This document shows, piece after piece, positions 45,901-53,447 of a stretch of 64,000 nucleotides of DNA. The notes under the pieces are model-generated. The model saw only the letters and a list, made by a program, of their open reading frames with translations. It was not told where the DNA came from and did not search any database. Source of the DNA: JBGPTK01 sp963797765 (GTDB taxonomy: Bacteria > Acidobacteriota > Terriglobia > Acidiferrales > UBA7541); NCBI GenBank assembly GCA_963797765.1, contig CAWCQU010000004.1, forward strand, positions 186,001 to 250,000, given 5' to 3'. A program made the translations under genes and the position numbers. Numbering within the stretch: the first letter of the stretch is position 1; every line of letters begins with the position of its first letter.

Positions 45901-46151
45901 CAGGACAGCCCGCCATTCGTCGTCTTCCACACGCCACCGGCCACTGCTCCGAAATAATAGGTATTTGGCTGGCTGCTGACGCCCGCCACCGCCAGCGCCC
46001 GGCCTCCGCGAAACGGCCCCACCAGCCGCCACTTCATTCCTTTCAGCGAATCTTCTTTCAAAGCTTGCGCGGCTGCAAAACTCACCAAAATTGTTGCGCA
46101 CAATAGGGTCCCAAGCAGAATTCGAGACACAAACGTCCTTCCGTGTTTCAT
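42972..46151 (-). CDS. Secreted BNR/sortilin-type beta-propeller protein, about 1060 residues
   Basis: 1059 residues from ATG 46151 (a GTG one codon earlier is possible; GGGGGAA lies upstream). Signal peptide about residues 1-29, ending 'AAAQA'. The first 750 residues carry about eleven Asp-box (BNR) motifs such as 'TTNGGLSW', 'SVDAGKTW', 'TADGGKTW', 'SSDGGLIW', 'STDGGKSW' and 'TRDGGKNW', as in VPS10/sortilin and sialidase-like propellers. The C-terminal part has a beta-sandwich-like stretch and a helical end. Proteins of this size and layout are common in Acidobacteriota and Bacteroidota and lack a known enzyme activity. Outer-surface or secreted binding role inferred. Confidence 0.85.
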   Translation of the reverse strand: MKHGRTFVSRILLGTLLCATILVSFAAAQALKEDSLKGMKWRLVGPFRGGRALAVAGVSSQPNTYYFGAVAGGVWKTTNGGLSWTPLFDKESIASIGAIAVAPSDPNVIYVGTGEACIRGDISYGNGVYKSVDAGKTWAHMGLDDTRHIGRLIIDPQNADIVFVAALGHAYGPNADRGVFRTADGGKTWQKVLYKDDKTGAIDITFAPTNSHTLYAALWQANRTPWTLESGGPGSGIYKSSDGGLIWKQLEGHGLPKGVMGRIGVTVSGADPNRVYALIEAEEGGLYRSDDAGETWQKIDDDRRFRQRAWYYTHVIADPKAVDTVYILNTGMYRSTDGGKSWNSISAPHGDRHGLWIDPANTSRMIESDDGGATITVDGGKTWSTEENQPTAQFYHIATDNRFLYRLYGAQQDNSTISIASRTDDGAIDRPDWYQVGGGESGFVVPYPPDPDIVYAGSYDGLITRYNKKNGDQRDINSWPENPMGSGPADLKYRFQWTAPIALSPLDPNALYHGAQMVLKSVDQGQTWETISPDLTRNDKSKQPSSGGPITKDNTSVEYYGTVFAIAPSPLEKDQIWVGSDDGLVHLTRDGGKNWASITPKDMPEWATVSLIDPSTRDAGTAYMAVDAHRLDNFHPYIFKTADFGKSWTKITNGIPDGAFVRSVREDPKHKGLLFAGTETGIYVSFDDGGVWQPLQLNLPHAPIHDLAIHDNDLIVATHGRAFWILDDISPLRQMAGNTTSDDVHLFDPSLAYRFRGGGGGPIPPGATVGANPPNGAIIDYSLRAASKDPATLEILDGNGKVIRKYASKKEGEHEDAGDDGGGGGRGGATALPLEAGLNRFVWDLRYDPPSRVPGAISWGGRPIGPLATPGKYQVKLMVGGKSFTAPLEIKEDPRIEATQADLEKQLELALKIRDRVTAGHDAVNQIRSVRAQIDALKKRLDGNEKDKAIVSAADDLNKKMGAVEEQIIQPKSKSSQDPLNYPIMTADQLMALASTVESGEGMPTAASSTVFDELSKKLDEQLAKWKEIQEKDLAALNEMIRKENIPSVAPAYKKPGSE

Positions 46152-46375
46152 CACGTTCCCCCGTTAAAATGGCGACAAGATTCTATATCCCGAGTTACTA
46201 GGACGTGTAGTAGTTTTTAGCAGTTTCTGCCTCGGAATAAATTGCAGACTTGCGCAGCCACGACGCGTGATTCACTTTTGACCGGCGCATTGCTTTTCAC
46301 ACGCCGCCGCGAATGCCCGTTCCCGATCAGCCGCTGCGACTTGGTGTGAACTATTTCGGCTTGCGGCTCGAAACG

Positions 46376-48538
46376 CTACTTGTCCGTTTCCATTTCGCTT
46401 GAGCCCAGCAACGGCGAATCCTTTGGTATCGCTTCCGCCCAAATATAGTGGCTGAACCAATCCAGGTTCGCCTGCGTGACGGCCTTATTCGATTTTGGCT
46501 TGGTGATGCCATGTCCGAAGCCCGTATACAAGATCAGACGCGATGGCACGTTTTCATCCTGCAATCCCCGATACAGCTCGAAGCTATCCGGCACCGGCAC
46601 GCGTTTATCCAGGCTTCCTTGCTGAATCAAGGTGGGCGTTTTAGCCTGAGTAATCGTCGTGATCGGAGAAGTCTTCGCATAAATTTCCGGATCACTCCAG
46701 GGAGTTGCGTGCAGGTACTGCCGTGTAAAGGGAGTGATGTCCGTATTGACGTAGTACGTCATCCAATCGCTGATGCCCGCGCCAACGGAAATCGCTTTGA
46801 ACCGATCGGTGTGCGTGGTTAGAAACGCGGAAATGTATCCGCCTTCGGACCATCCCATCGAGGCGAGGCTCGACGCATCCACCAGGCCGCGGCTGATCAG
46901 TGAATCCACGCCGCTCATAACATCCCACATATCGCCCACTCCCAGGTTCCGCACATTCAGCGCCCGGAACGCTCCCCCATATCCGGCGCTGCCGCGATAA
47001 TTCGGTTCCAGCACAAGCGCGCCCTTGGCTGCAAAATTGTGAATCGGATAGTAGCTCCGCTCCGCTCCCAGTAGCGGCTGCGAGATTCCGGTCGGACCTC
47101 CATGAATCACAACCAGCAACGGATATTTCTTTGCGGGATTATAGTCGGCCGGTTTATACAAAGTACCTTCAATCGTTGCTCCATCCTTGCTTTTCCAGGA
47201 AACCACTTCCGGAACCGCCAGAATCCAATCCTTCACTTGCGCCGTCATGTCCGTCAATTTGCGTGCTGAAAAATTAGCGGTCGGCGAAACAAAGACCTCG
47301 CTCATGTGCTGCCCATCTTCGGCAGTCAGCGCGATAGTCTTGAAGTCCTTAGTAAAAGAAACGCTGTCCAGATAGTAAGCGTCCGGGCCAGTGACTCGGG
47401 CAATCTGTTTCGTTCGCGGGTCTAGGCGAAACAGATGCGACGCCGTTTTTTGCAATCCTTGAAAATAAATGCCGTCCGGTCCCCAGTCCACCATTCGCGG
47501 ATCTTCATCGAATTGAGCCGTCAGATCTTGAACATCGGAGGCGGCAGTGGCTGCTTTTGCGAGAACAGCGTCCACGCTCACCACTGCAATGTGGTTATTG
47601 GCATAGTAAAAATAAGGCTGCGCGAGAGAGGTTGAAAAAGCGATCTGTTTACCGTCCGGCGAAAACACCGGGTCCGAATCCGGACCCTCAAGCGCCACGA
47701 TTTTCTGCACGGCATTTCCATGCGCTAAATCGGCAAGATAGATATCCGAGTTCCCCGAAAATGCCAGTAAAGGATTGGGAGCGGCGCTGAACGCGATGCG
47801 CGTGGAATCCGGTGACCAGGCAAACCCGCGCACGTCGATTGCTGGATTGTGAGTAATTGCGCGCGCCTTCACCGGTGATGAATTCGCTTCCGCCGCGGCC
47901 ACATCCACCGTCCACAATTGATTCTGGGTAAAATCCTGCTCGAAAACTTCGTATTCGCTGTACTTTTGCTTGCGCTCTTTACCCGCCTTGGAAGTTTCGG
48001 CAGCCGCGGTAAACGCGATTTGCTTCCCGTCTTTCGACCATTCGAAACCGCCCACGTCGGTGGTGTGTTCGGTGAGTTGCCACGCCTCGCCACCCTGCGG
48101 TGAGATCAGCCAAATTTGGCGTCCCGCGGGTTTTCCATCGTCGGAGCCGCTTTCCTTCTTTTCTTCTTTTGCGGCAGGCACGGGTGAGGGCGCTTTCGCG
48201 ACGGCGCTTGGCTCGCGTTCCGTCACGAACGCCAGCCAGCGCCCATCGGGCGACCATTCCGCGCTCTCGCTCGATTTCTTTCCGCGGGTTAGTTGGATGC
48301 TTGTGCCCGCGCTCACATCCAGCAGCCAAATCTGCCGGACGTACGCATTTTCCTTCCAGTCCGTTTCCCGCACGCTGTAGGCGATGTAGCGGCCATCCGG
48401 CGAGATGCTCGGCCCACCGGCAACTTTCAATTGCAGAATTTCATCCATGCTTGGCGCATGCTTCGTCTGCGCGTGAGCCGCTGCCGCAAGAATAAGAATC
48501 GAACAAAACGCCAGCCCCAACACCCTCTGCTTCTTCAT
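46376..48538 (-). CDS. Secreted S9 prolyl-oligopeptidase-family peptidase (third copy)
   Basis: 720 residues from ATG 48538, preceded by GGGGAGGT. Signal peptide about residues 1-24 ('VLGLAFCSILILAAAAHAQ', split). Propeller repeats ('ISPDGRYIAYSVRE', 'WSPDGRWLAFV', 'FSPDGKQIAFS') are followed by the hydrolase domain: Ser564 in 'GWSEGGYIS', Asp in 'GSLDKRVPV' and His in 'GFGHGIT'. It is distant from the tandem pair at 34-38 kb ('GWSEGG' against 'GWSYGG') and resembles acylaminoacyl-peptidase/DPP-like S9C enzymes. A central stretch is rich in Ala, Pro and Lys (around residues 110-130). Confidence 0.92.
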   Translation of the reverse strand: MKKQRVLGLAFCSILILAAAAHAQTKHAPSMDEILQLKVAGGPSISPDGRYIAYSVRETDWKENAYVRQIWLLDVSAGTSIQLTRGKKSSESAEWSPDGRWLAFVTEREPSAVAKAPSPVPAAKEEKKESGSDDGKPAGRQIWLISPQGGEAWQLTEHTTDVGGFEWSKDGKQIAFTAAAETSKAGKERKQKYSEYEVFEQDFTQNQLWTVDVAAAEANSSPVKARAITHNPAIDVRGFAWSPDSTRIAFSAAPNPLLAFSGNSDIYLADLAHGNAVQKIVALEGPDSDPVFSPDGKQIAFSTSLAQPYFYYANNHIAVVSVDAVLAKAATAASDVQDLTAQFDEDPRMVDWGPDGIYFQGLQKTASHLFRLDPRTKQIARVTGPDAYYLDSVSFTKDFKTIALTAEDGQHMSEVFVSPTANFSARKLTDMTAQVKDWILAVPEVVSWKSKDGATIEGTLYKPADYNPAKKYPLLVVIHGGPTGISQPLLGAERSYYPIHNFAAKGALVLEPNYRGSAGYGGAFRALNVRNLGVGDMWDVMSGVDSLISRGLVDASSLASMGWSEGGYISAFLTTHTDRFKAISVGAGISDWMTYYVNTDITPFTRQYLHATPWSDPEIYAKTSPITTITQAKTPTLIQQGSLDKRVPVPDSFELYRGLQDENVPSRLILYTGFGHGITKPKSNKAVTQANLDWFSHYIWAEAIPKDSPLLGSSEMETDK

Positions 48539-48674
48539 CAATCTACCTCCCCAGACTTTTAGGCGCACCATGCTACACGATTGCCCCTTGCCCGTAAAAG
48601 CTCACATACCCGCCATCCGTGCGCGACTTTATCCGCAATTAATTCGAGCCAGTTAAGAAGGCCGGCAAGAAAGC

Positions 48675-50060
48675 TTACAGCTTATTCAGGCCGTCGAGGC
48701 CGGCGACCTTGTAAGCCTCGGCAAACGTGGGATAGTTGAAAACCGTGTCGCGGAAATATTCGATCGTGCCGCCAAGCGTCAAAACCGCCTGCCCGATATG
48801 CACAATCTCGGCGGCGTTCTCGCCCATCGCGTGAATTCCCAGAAGCTTTTTCGTGTCCGGGTGAAACAGAATTTTCAGCATCCCGGTGTGATCACCCACG
48901 ATCTGCGCCTTCGCCAGTTCCTCGTATTTTGAGATTCCCGCTTCAAACGGGATCTTCGCGTTGGTCAGCGACAATTCCGTTTGCCCTACCATCGAAATTT
49001 CCGGGATGGTGTAAATGCCGTAGGGAAGCAGCGCCGGATTCATCCGCGCTGGAATGCCGAACATGTGGCAACTCGCCAGTCTTCCCTGTTCCATCGAAGT
49101 CGCCGCCAGCGATGGAAATCCAATCACATCTCCCGCTGCATAAATATGCGGCACGGAAGTTTGGAAATCTTCATTCACCGCCAATTTTCCGCGCGCCCCC
49201 ACTTCGAGCCCGGCCGCTTCCAACTTAATTAAATCCGTATTCGCCTGCCGCCCCACCGCGTAGAGCAATCCCTCTGCGTGAATGCGCTTGCCGCTCTCGA
49301 GATGCGCCACCACCCGGTTACGTTCGTCCCGCTCCACTTTCGTCACTTTCTCGCCCAATCGAAAAATAGCCCCTTGCCGGCGCATGTGATACGAAAGTGC
49401 CTCCACGATTTCCGCGTCGACAAAATCCAAGATCGTGGGCCGCTGTTCAATCAGGGTTATCTCGACTCCCAGCGCCGTTAGCATGGAAGCAAACTCGAGC
49501 CCGATCACTCCGCCGCCAACCACGATCAATTCTTTCGGGATCGTCTCAATCTGAAAAAACTGGTCGCTGGAAAGGATCTGTTTCCCGTCAAAGGGAATAT
49601 CCGGGTGCCGTGCCGGGCGCGTCCCGCAAGCAATCAGCACGCGCTCGCCTTTCAGGATATGAACTTCCCCCGCTCCTTCCACCTCCAGTGTGTGTGGATC
49701 AACAAAGCGTGCCGTGCCCGCGTATAGATCAATCCCATTCCGCCGCAACTGGTCTCGAACAACGCCGATTTCCCGCTCCACCACCTGCAACACGCGGCTC
49801 GCCAGATCGCGAAATGAAATTTTATCTTTTACAACGTAATCGTTTCCATAAAACGACCGGTGGCGTATTCCGGTTAAATGCAAAATGGCTTCGCGCAGCG
49901 TCTTGCTCGGGACCGTCCCGCCATGGATGCACACTCCCCCGATCATGTCGCCGCGGTCGATCAAAGCAACGCGCTTGCCCAGTTTCGCGGCTGCGATCGC
50001 GCCTTTTTGCCCGGCGGGGCCGCTTCCGATCACCAGAAGGTCGTAGGGCTGGGAATTCAT
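48675..50060 (-). CDS. sthA: Soluble (Si-specific) NAD(P)+ transhydrogenase
   Basis: 461 residues of the flavoprotein disulfide-reductase family: FAD site 'GSGPAG' (12-17), NAD site 'VVGGGVIGLEFASML', and C-terminal dimer domain. The redox-active segment reads 'GGVCIHGGTVPSK': Cys44 is kept, but the second cysteine is Thr49, as in SthA (CxxxxT) and unlike dihydrolipoyl or mycothione reductases. That supports direct hydride transfer between NADPH and NAD+. It follows the carboxylase-type operon by 95 bases on the same strand and might be the last gene of that transcript or a separate unit. Confidence 0.92.
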   Translation of the reverse strand: MNSQPYDLLVIGSGPAGQKGAIAAAKLGKRVALIDRGDMIGGVCIHGGTVPSKTLREAILHLTGIRHRSFYGNDYVVKDKISFRDLASRVLQVVEREIGVVRDQLRRNGIDLYAGTARFVDPHTLEVEGAGEVHILKGERVLIACGTRPARHPDIPFDGKQILSSDQFFQIETIPKELIVVGGGVIGLEFASMLTALGVEITLIEQRPTILDFVDAEIVEALSYHMRRQGAIFRLGEKVTKVERDERNRVVAHLESGKRIHAEGLLYAVGRQANTDLIKLEAAGLEVGARGKLAVNEDFQTSVPHIYAAGDVIGFPSLAATSMEQGRLASCHMFGIPARMNPALLPYGIYTIPEISMVGQTELSLTNAKIPFEAGISKYEELAKAQIVGDHTGMLKILFHPDTKKLLGIHAMGENAAEIVHIGQAVLTLGGTIEYFRDTVFNYPTFAEAYKVAGLDGLNKL

Positions 50061-50155
50061 CGGATATTTTCCGTTGGATCCTTTTCCTTGGAATTGTGTC
50101 CGGGTGCGAAACTACTGGACGAATGTTACAGCCAAATTACACAAACACGCCAAAC

Positions 50156-51829
50156 TTATCGCGCCCCAGGTGCAGTGAAGAAATTAATGCTGACCGTGGC
50201 CAGTTCCGAAGGAGGAAACCGGAATTGAAACCGGGGATTCACTTCGAGCCCCGCTTCGCGCGCGCATTCCAGGAACACTGGAAGCTCCACTAGATATTGA
50301 TCCGAGAACCCGTGCGTTCCGTCGTACGCAATCGCGGCCGTGCGATCCAGATTCGCCGCGGCAACCTCCGGCGGCAGCGTATGCAGCTCCAGGACCAACA
50401 ACCCAAAGCGCCCCACATAGGGCGCCCAGCGCCGCAAATATCGAACCAGATTTTCCTCCAATTCATCAGGGGCAATTTCCTCGCCAAAGTAATCGAAAAC
50501 TCCGCTCGATCTTCCCTTCCGGCTTCCTTTTACATAATTCGCCGGCGCCGCATACGGCCGGTTGTGATCCAAAAAAGATCGCACGTGCAGCAAGTCGTGT
50601 ATATCCAATCCGATCTCTTCCAGATCACCAGCCAATTGCGCGGGTCGATTGATATCTCCGGCAATTACGTGGTGCTCCGGAACTTCTGCCTTCCGCAGAT
50701 TTTGCTTGGCCACCCTTCGCGCAACTTTATTGAAATCCACTCCCACTAGAATCAAAGGGTGCTTGTCCAACACTGCGCCCCGCGCAGTCCGGTGCTTCAC
50801 CACCGAATATAAATGTTCCAGAAAAGTTCCGTCCCCGCAGCCCATGTCGCAAATCCCTTGCGGCTGGTTTTCCAGCGGACGGTTGAAAATCTCCACGATG
50901 ATCTCGTCCACTTTCTTGAAATAAGTTTTGTGCGCCCCCCCGCTTCCCCAAACGTTCATGCCTCGATTGACGAGCATCTCCACTTCGCCCTCATCCATCC
51001 GTGGAATGCGCGGATTTCCGAAAAGCAGAATGCTCAACACATTCATCAGCGGGATATACGAGACGGTTACGCCATAGGAAGTGGCGATTTGCGCCGCATA
51101 CGAGCCCTGCGGCGTCAGGCAAACTTGGCTTCCATCACAATCGATCCATCCTTGCGTTCTCAGCAGGTCAAGCAGCAAGGTAAGACTTGCCTGATTTGCC
51201 AAAAGATCGTGAATATTCGCCGGCCCTTTTTCCAGTTGCGCCAAAATTCCGCCACGGGCCAGCGCCACGATCGCCGGACCAACCAGAACGCCATCCAGGT
51301 GCCTGCGAACCTGTTCCCGTACTTTGGCTTCGACTGGATCGGCAGCGTCCGTAATTCCCCATCGCTGCTGCGCCCGATACACAAGATGTTGCAGCGAAGG
51401 AACGATCGGGTCGTCCGACTTGCCATAAAGAAAATCCTCTAGAAAAAGTGATTTCGGCAAGAACGCCGTCGCTTCCGCGTACAGCATGGGCGCCATTCCT
51501 ATTGCAATTTTCCCCTCGTGGGTCAATGCATATGAGGGAGAATTCCCGCCTGCCTCTCCGCGTTGCTTCAACCAGCCATGCGAAGCGAGCAGCCTCAGAG
51601 CCACGTGCAAATATCCCCGGTTGGCGTGCATTCGCTTGACAATTTGTTCGAGTTCCACCCACTCCGAAGGATGATCGAAAAGTTCAAAAACTCCCCGCTC
51701 CCACAGTGCCTGCACCGTTGGCGCCATTACGATTCCGGCCAGATGGCAAAAAATAATCGTGCGGACTCGAGATCGCTCCTCTTCCGAGAGGAGCGCATGC
51801 GAGCCGGCGGTTTGCAGCACATCCTTCAT
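50156..51829 (-). CDS. Large class I SAM-dependent methyltransferase with two winged-helix-like modules
   Basis: 557 residues. The N-terminal half repeats a winged-helix-like pattern: about 40-110 ('GVFELFDHPSEW'...'LLASHGWLKQRG'...'YALTHEG') and about 190-245 ('GGILAQLEKG'...'LLRTQGWIDCDG'...'VCLTPQG'), as in O-methyltransferase dimer domains. The Rossmann part starts at 'ICDMGCGDGTFLEHL' (motif I, 328-336) and includes 'IVGVDFN'-like 'LILVGVDFNKVA'. A segment 'VRSFLDHNRPY' recalls AprA-type methyltransferases of polyketide lines, which methylate malonyl thioesters; this is memory, not a search. It closes the carboxylase operon, 17 bases after the MetE-like gene. Substrate unknown. Confidence 0.75.
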   Translation of the reverse strand: MKDVLQTAGSHALLSEEERSRVRTIIFCHLAGIVMAPTVQALWERGVFELFDHPSEWVELEQIVKRMHANRGYLHVALRLLASHGWLKQRGEAGGNSPSYALTHEGKIAIGMAPMLYAEATAFLPKSLFLEDFLYGKSDDPIVPSLQHLVYRAQQRWGITDAADPVEAKVREQVRRHLDGVLVGPAIVALARGGILAQLEKGPANIHDLLANQASLTLLLDLLRTQGWIDCDGSQVCLTPQGSYAAQIATSYGVTVSYIPLMNVLSILLFGNPRIPRMDEGEVEMLVNRGMNVWGSGGAHKTYFKKVDEIIVEIFNRPLENQPQGICDMGCGDGTFLEHLYSVVKHRTARGAVLDKHPLILVGVDFNKVARRVAKQNLRKAEVPEHHVIAGDINRPAQLAGDLEEIGLDIHDLLHVRSFLDHNRPYAAPANYVKGSRKGRSSGVFDYFGEEIAPDELEENLVRYLRRWAPYVGRFGLLVLELHTLPPEVAAANLDRTAAIAYDGTHGFSDQYLVELPVFLECAREAGLEVNPRFQFRFPPSELATVSINFFTAPGAR

Positions 51830-51846
51830 CTTTGATTCCTTTACGT

Positions 51847-52851
51847 CTATGTCCGCCCCTCAAACAGATTTCTCCCCTCGACCAACGCCCGCATTTTTCG
51901 GTCCGCCACGCTCCGTTGCAGCATCCAGAATCCGCAATCGGGATGCACATAGCGGAGCCGCTTTTCTCCCAGAATATTGGTTATGTTTTCGATCCGCGAA
52001 GCGATCAGTTCCGGCGTCTCCACTTCGTTATCCTTAATGTCCACCAGCCCGATTCCCAGGCGAATCTTGGGATCGAGGTCGTTAAAAACCGAAATCTCTT
52101 CATATCCTCGCCGCGCGAATTCCAAAACCAGATGATCGGTCCGCAACGAATTCAGAAACGGAATCAGGTCGCGCCAAAAACCTTTCAACATCGGTTGACC
52201 GCCGTAATTGCCGAAACAAATGTGCACGCCCTTTTCGTTCAGAATTCCATCCAGCACATGGTTGATGGCTTCCGCGGCCCAGGGAGCATCCTGCGGATAT
52301 CCGACAATGCACGCTTCGTCCAACTGAACGTCATCGGCTTCCACCAATTCCAATTGGCGCCGCAGCACCGCCGCGATTTCCATCGCTAGCTCAGCCACAT
52401 CCTTGTAAAAACAATTCGTCAGCACCCTGGCCAGCATGTGCGGACCGGTGCACGTAAACTTCAGTGGCGATTTCGTCAGCGCCCGCGCGAATTCGTAATC
52501 CCTCGGCAGGTTCAACGCTCCGTCTCCGATCTTGCCGACCACCATTCCCGCGCTCAACAACCGGTAACCGGAAGCCCGATCCGCCCGGAATCGGTCAAAA
52601 TCCGATAAGGTGAAATGTTTTCGGATTCCGTCCATTTGGGAGACGAAGTAGTCCACCATTCCGTTGGTCTCGGGATGGCTGGGATCGAACCGCATCAATT
52701 CGCCGTCGGATACCATGTCGAGCCCGGCGAGCTCTTGCGTCTTCATCACAGCCATCACCGCATCGCGCAGCACCAGCCGTGATGTATTTCCCACCAGCCA
52801 CGACGGAACGGGATAGCTGCCTACAACGGTTGTCTTGATTCGCGGAGTCAT
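51847..52851 (-). CDS. MetE-core-like (cobalamin-independent methionine synthase C-domain family) protein
   Basis: 334 residues, single TIM barrel corresponding to the catalytic C-terminal half of MetE. The zinc ligands are all there: His210 and Cys212 in 'GVHICFGNYGG', Glu244 in 'LVLEFARRG' and Cys306 in 'HPDCGFW'; 'VVGSYPVPSWL' opens the protein and 'SDGELMRFD' matches the start of the barrel. It lacks the N-terminal half of true MetE, so the methyl donor is unlikely to be polyglutamyl methyl-THF bound in the usual way; core-MetE proteins use methylcobalamin, and the related EaCoMT uses thiol-epoxide chemistry. In this operon it may move a methyl or thiol group. Exact reaction unknown. Confidence 0.82.
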   Translation of the reverse strand: MTPRIKTTVVGSYPVPSWLVGNTSRLVLRDAVMAVMKTQELAGLDMVSDGELMRFDPSHPETNGMVDYFVSQMDGIRKHFTLSDFDRFRADRASGYRLLSAGMVVGKIGDGALNLPRDYEFARALTKSPLKFTCTGPHMLARVLTNCFYKDVAELAMEIAAVLRRQLELVEADDVQLDEACIVGYPQDAPWAAEAINHVLDGILNEKGVHICFGNYGGQPMLKGFWRDLIPFLNSLRTDHLVLEFARRGYEEISVFNDLDPKIRLGIGLVDIKDNEVETPELIASRIENITNILGEKRLRYVHPDCGFWMLQRSVADRKMRALVEGRNLFEGRT

Positions 52852-52876
52852 GTTTTCCTCTCCAGCTCATTGCTCG

Positions 52877-53375
52877 CTACCGAAAAATTGTTTCCAGGGA
52901 CTGCTGCATAAAGCCCTTGACCCTCAACTCGCATCCTTGCCTGCGTCTTACGCCCAGCGGGCTCGAAAATTTCTCTTTTACTTCCCACGGAATGCTTTTG
53001 CTCTTGAATCGCACCGGTTCATCCGACGTGCGCACCACCCACACTCGTTTCTCCGTCACTTCCACTGCTAAGGTACCTTCTTTGATACAGTTGGTGCCGC
53101 ACGTAGAAACTGCTGCGCCCCCATTCAGTCACGGCGGATTCCACGATCAACCGGTCGCCGAATTGTGATGGGACGAAAAATTGCGCTTTTGCTTCCACCA
53201 GGGGAATACCGGCGATTCCATAAACCTTGTATGTTTGTGGTAGCGGTAAGCCCGCGCGTTCGAAGAGCGCGGTGGTGCATGCGTCCACAAATTCAAAATA
53301 CCGCGGAAAATAAACAATTCCGCCCGGGTCGCAATCTCCAAATTCGACGCGCAACTCCCTTTTGTTGATCAGCAT
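52877..53375 (-). CDS. 4HBT-type acyl-CoA thioesterase, one frameshift
   Basis: Hotdog-fold thioesterase. Start ATG 53375 has AAGGAC upstream. 'EFGDCDPGGIVYFPRYFEFVDAC' (in parts) is the 4-hydroxybenzoyl-CoA thioesterase signature with the catalytic Asp ('DCDPGG'). The frame runs into junk after about residue 97 ('VRHQLY'), but the normal ending continues in another frame from 'EGTLAVEVTEKRVWVVRT' to the stop at 52877; full length about 165 residues. The break is at 'TATCAAAGAAGG' (about 53087). It follows the CoA-ligase gene by 72 bases; making and breaking the same (aromatic) CoA ester fits. Sequence error possible. Confidence 0.85.
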
Positions 53376-53447
53376 TCTGTCCTTTCTCAGCTTGGATTCA
53401 AGCCGCAACCTCGTCTTTCCATCGCCGTTTGCCGGCATGGCACAAAT

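Noticed and set aside
48675..52851. Coenzyme-M-dependent epoxide carboxylation (EaCoMT-like MetE plus disulfide-reductase carboxylase)
   Set aside because: The flavoprotein has Cys44 but Thr49 in place of the second redox cysteine and fits SthA; no hydroxypropyl-CoM dehydrogenase pair is present.
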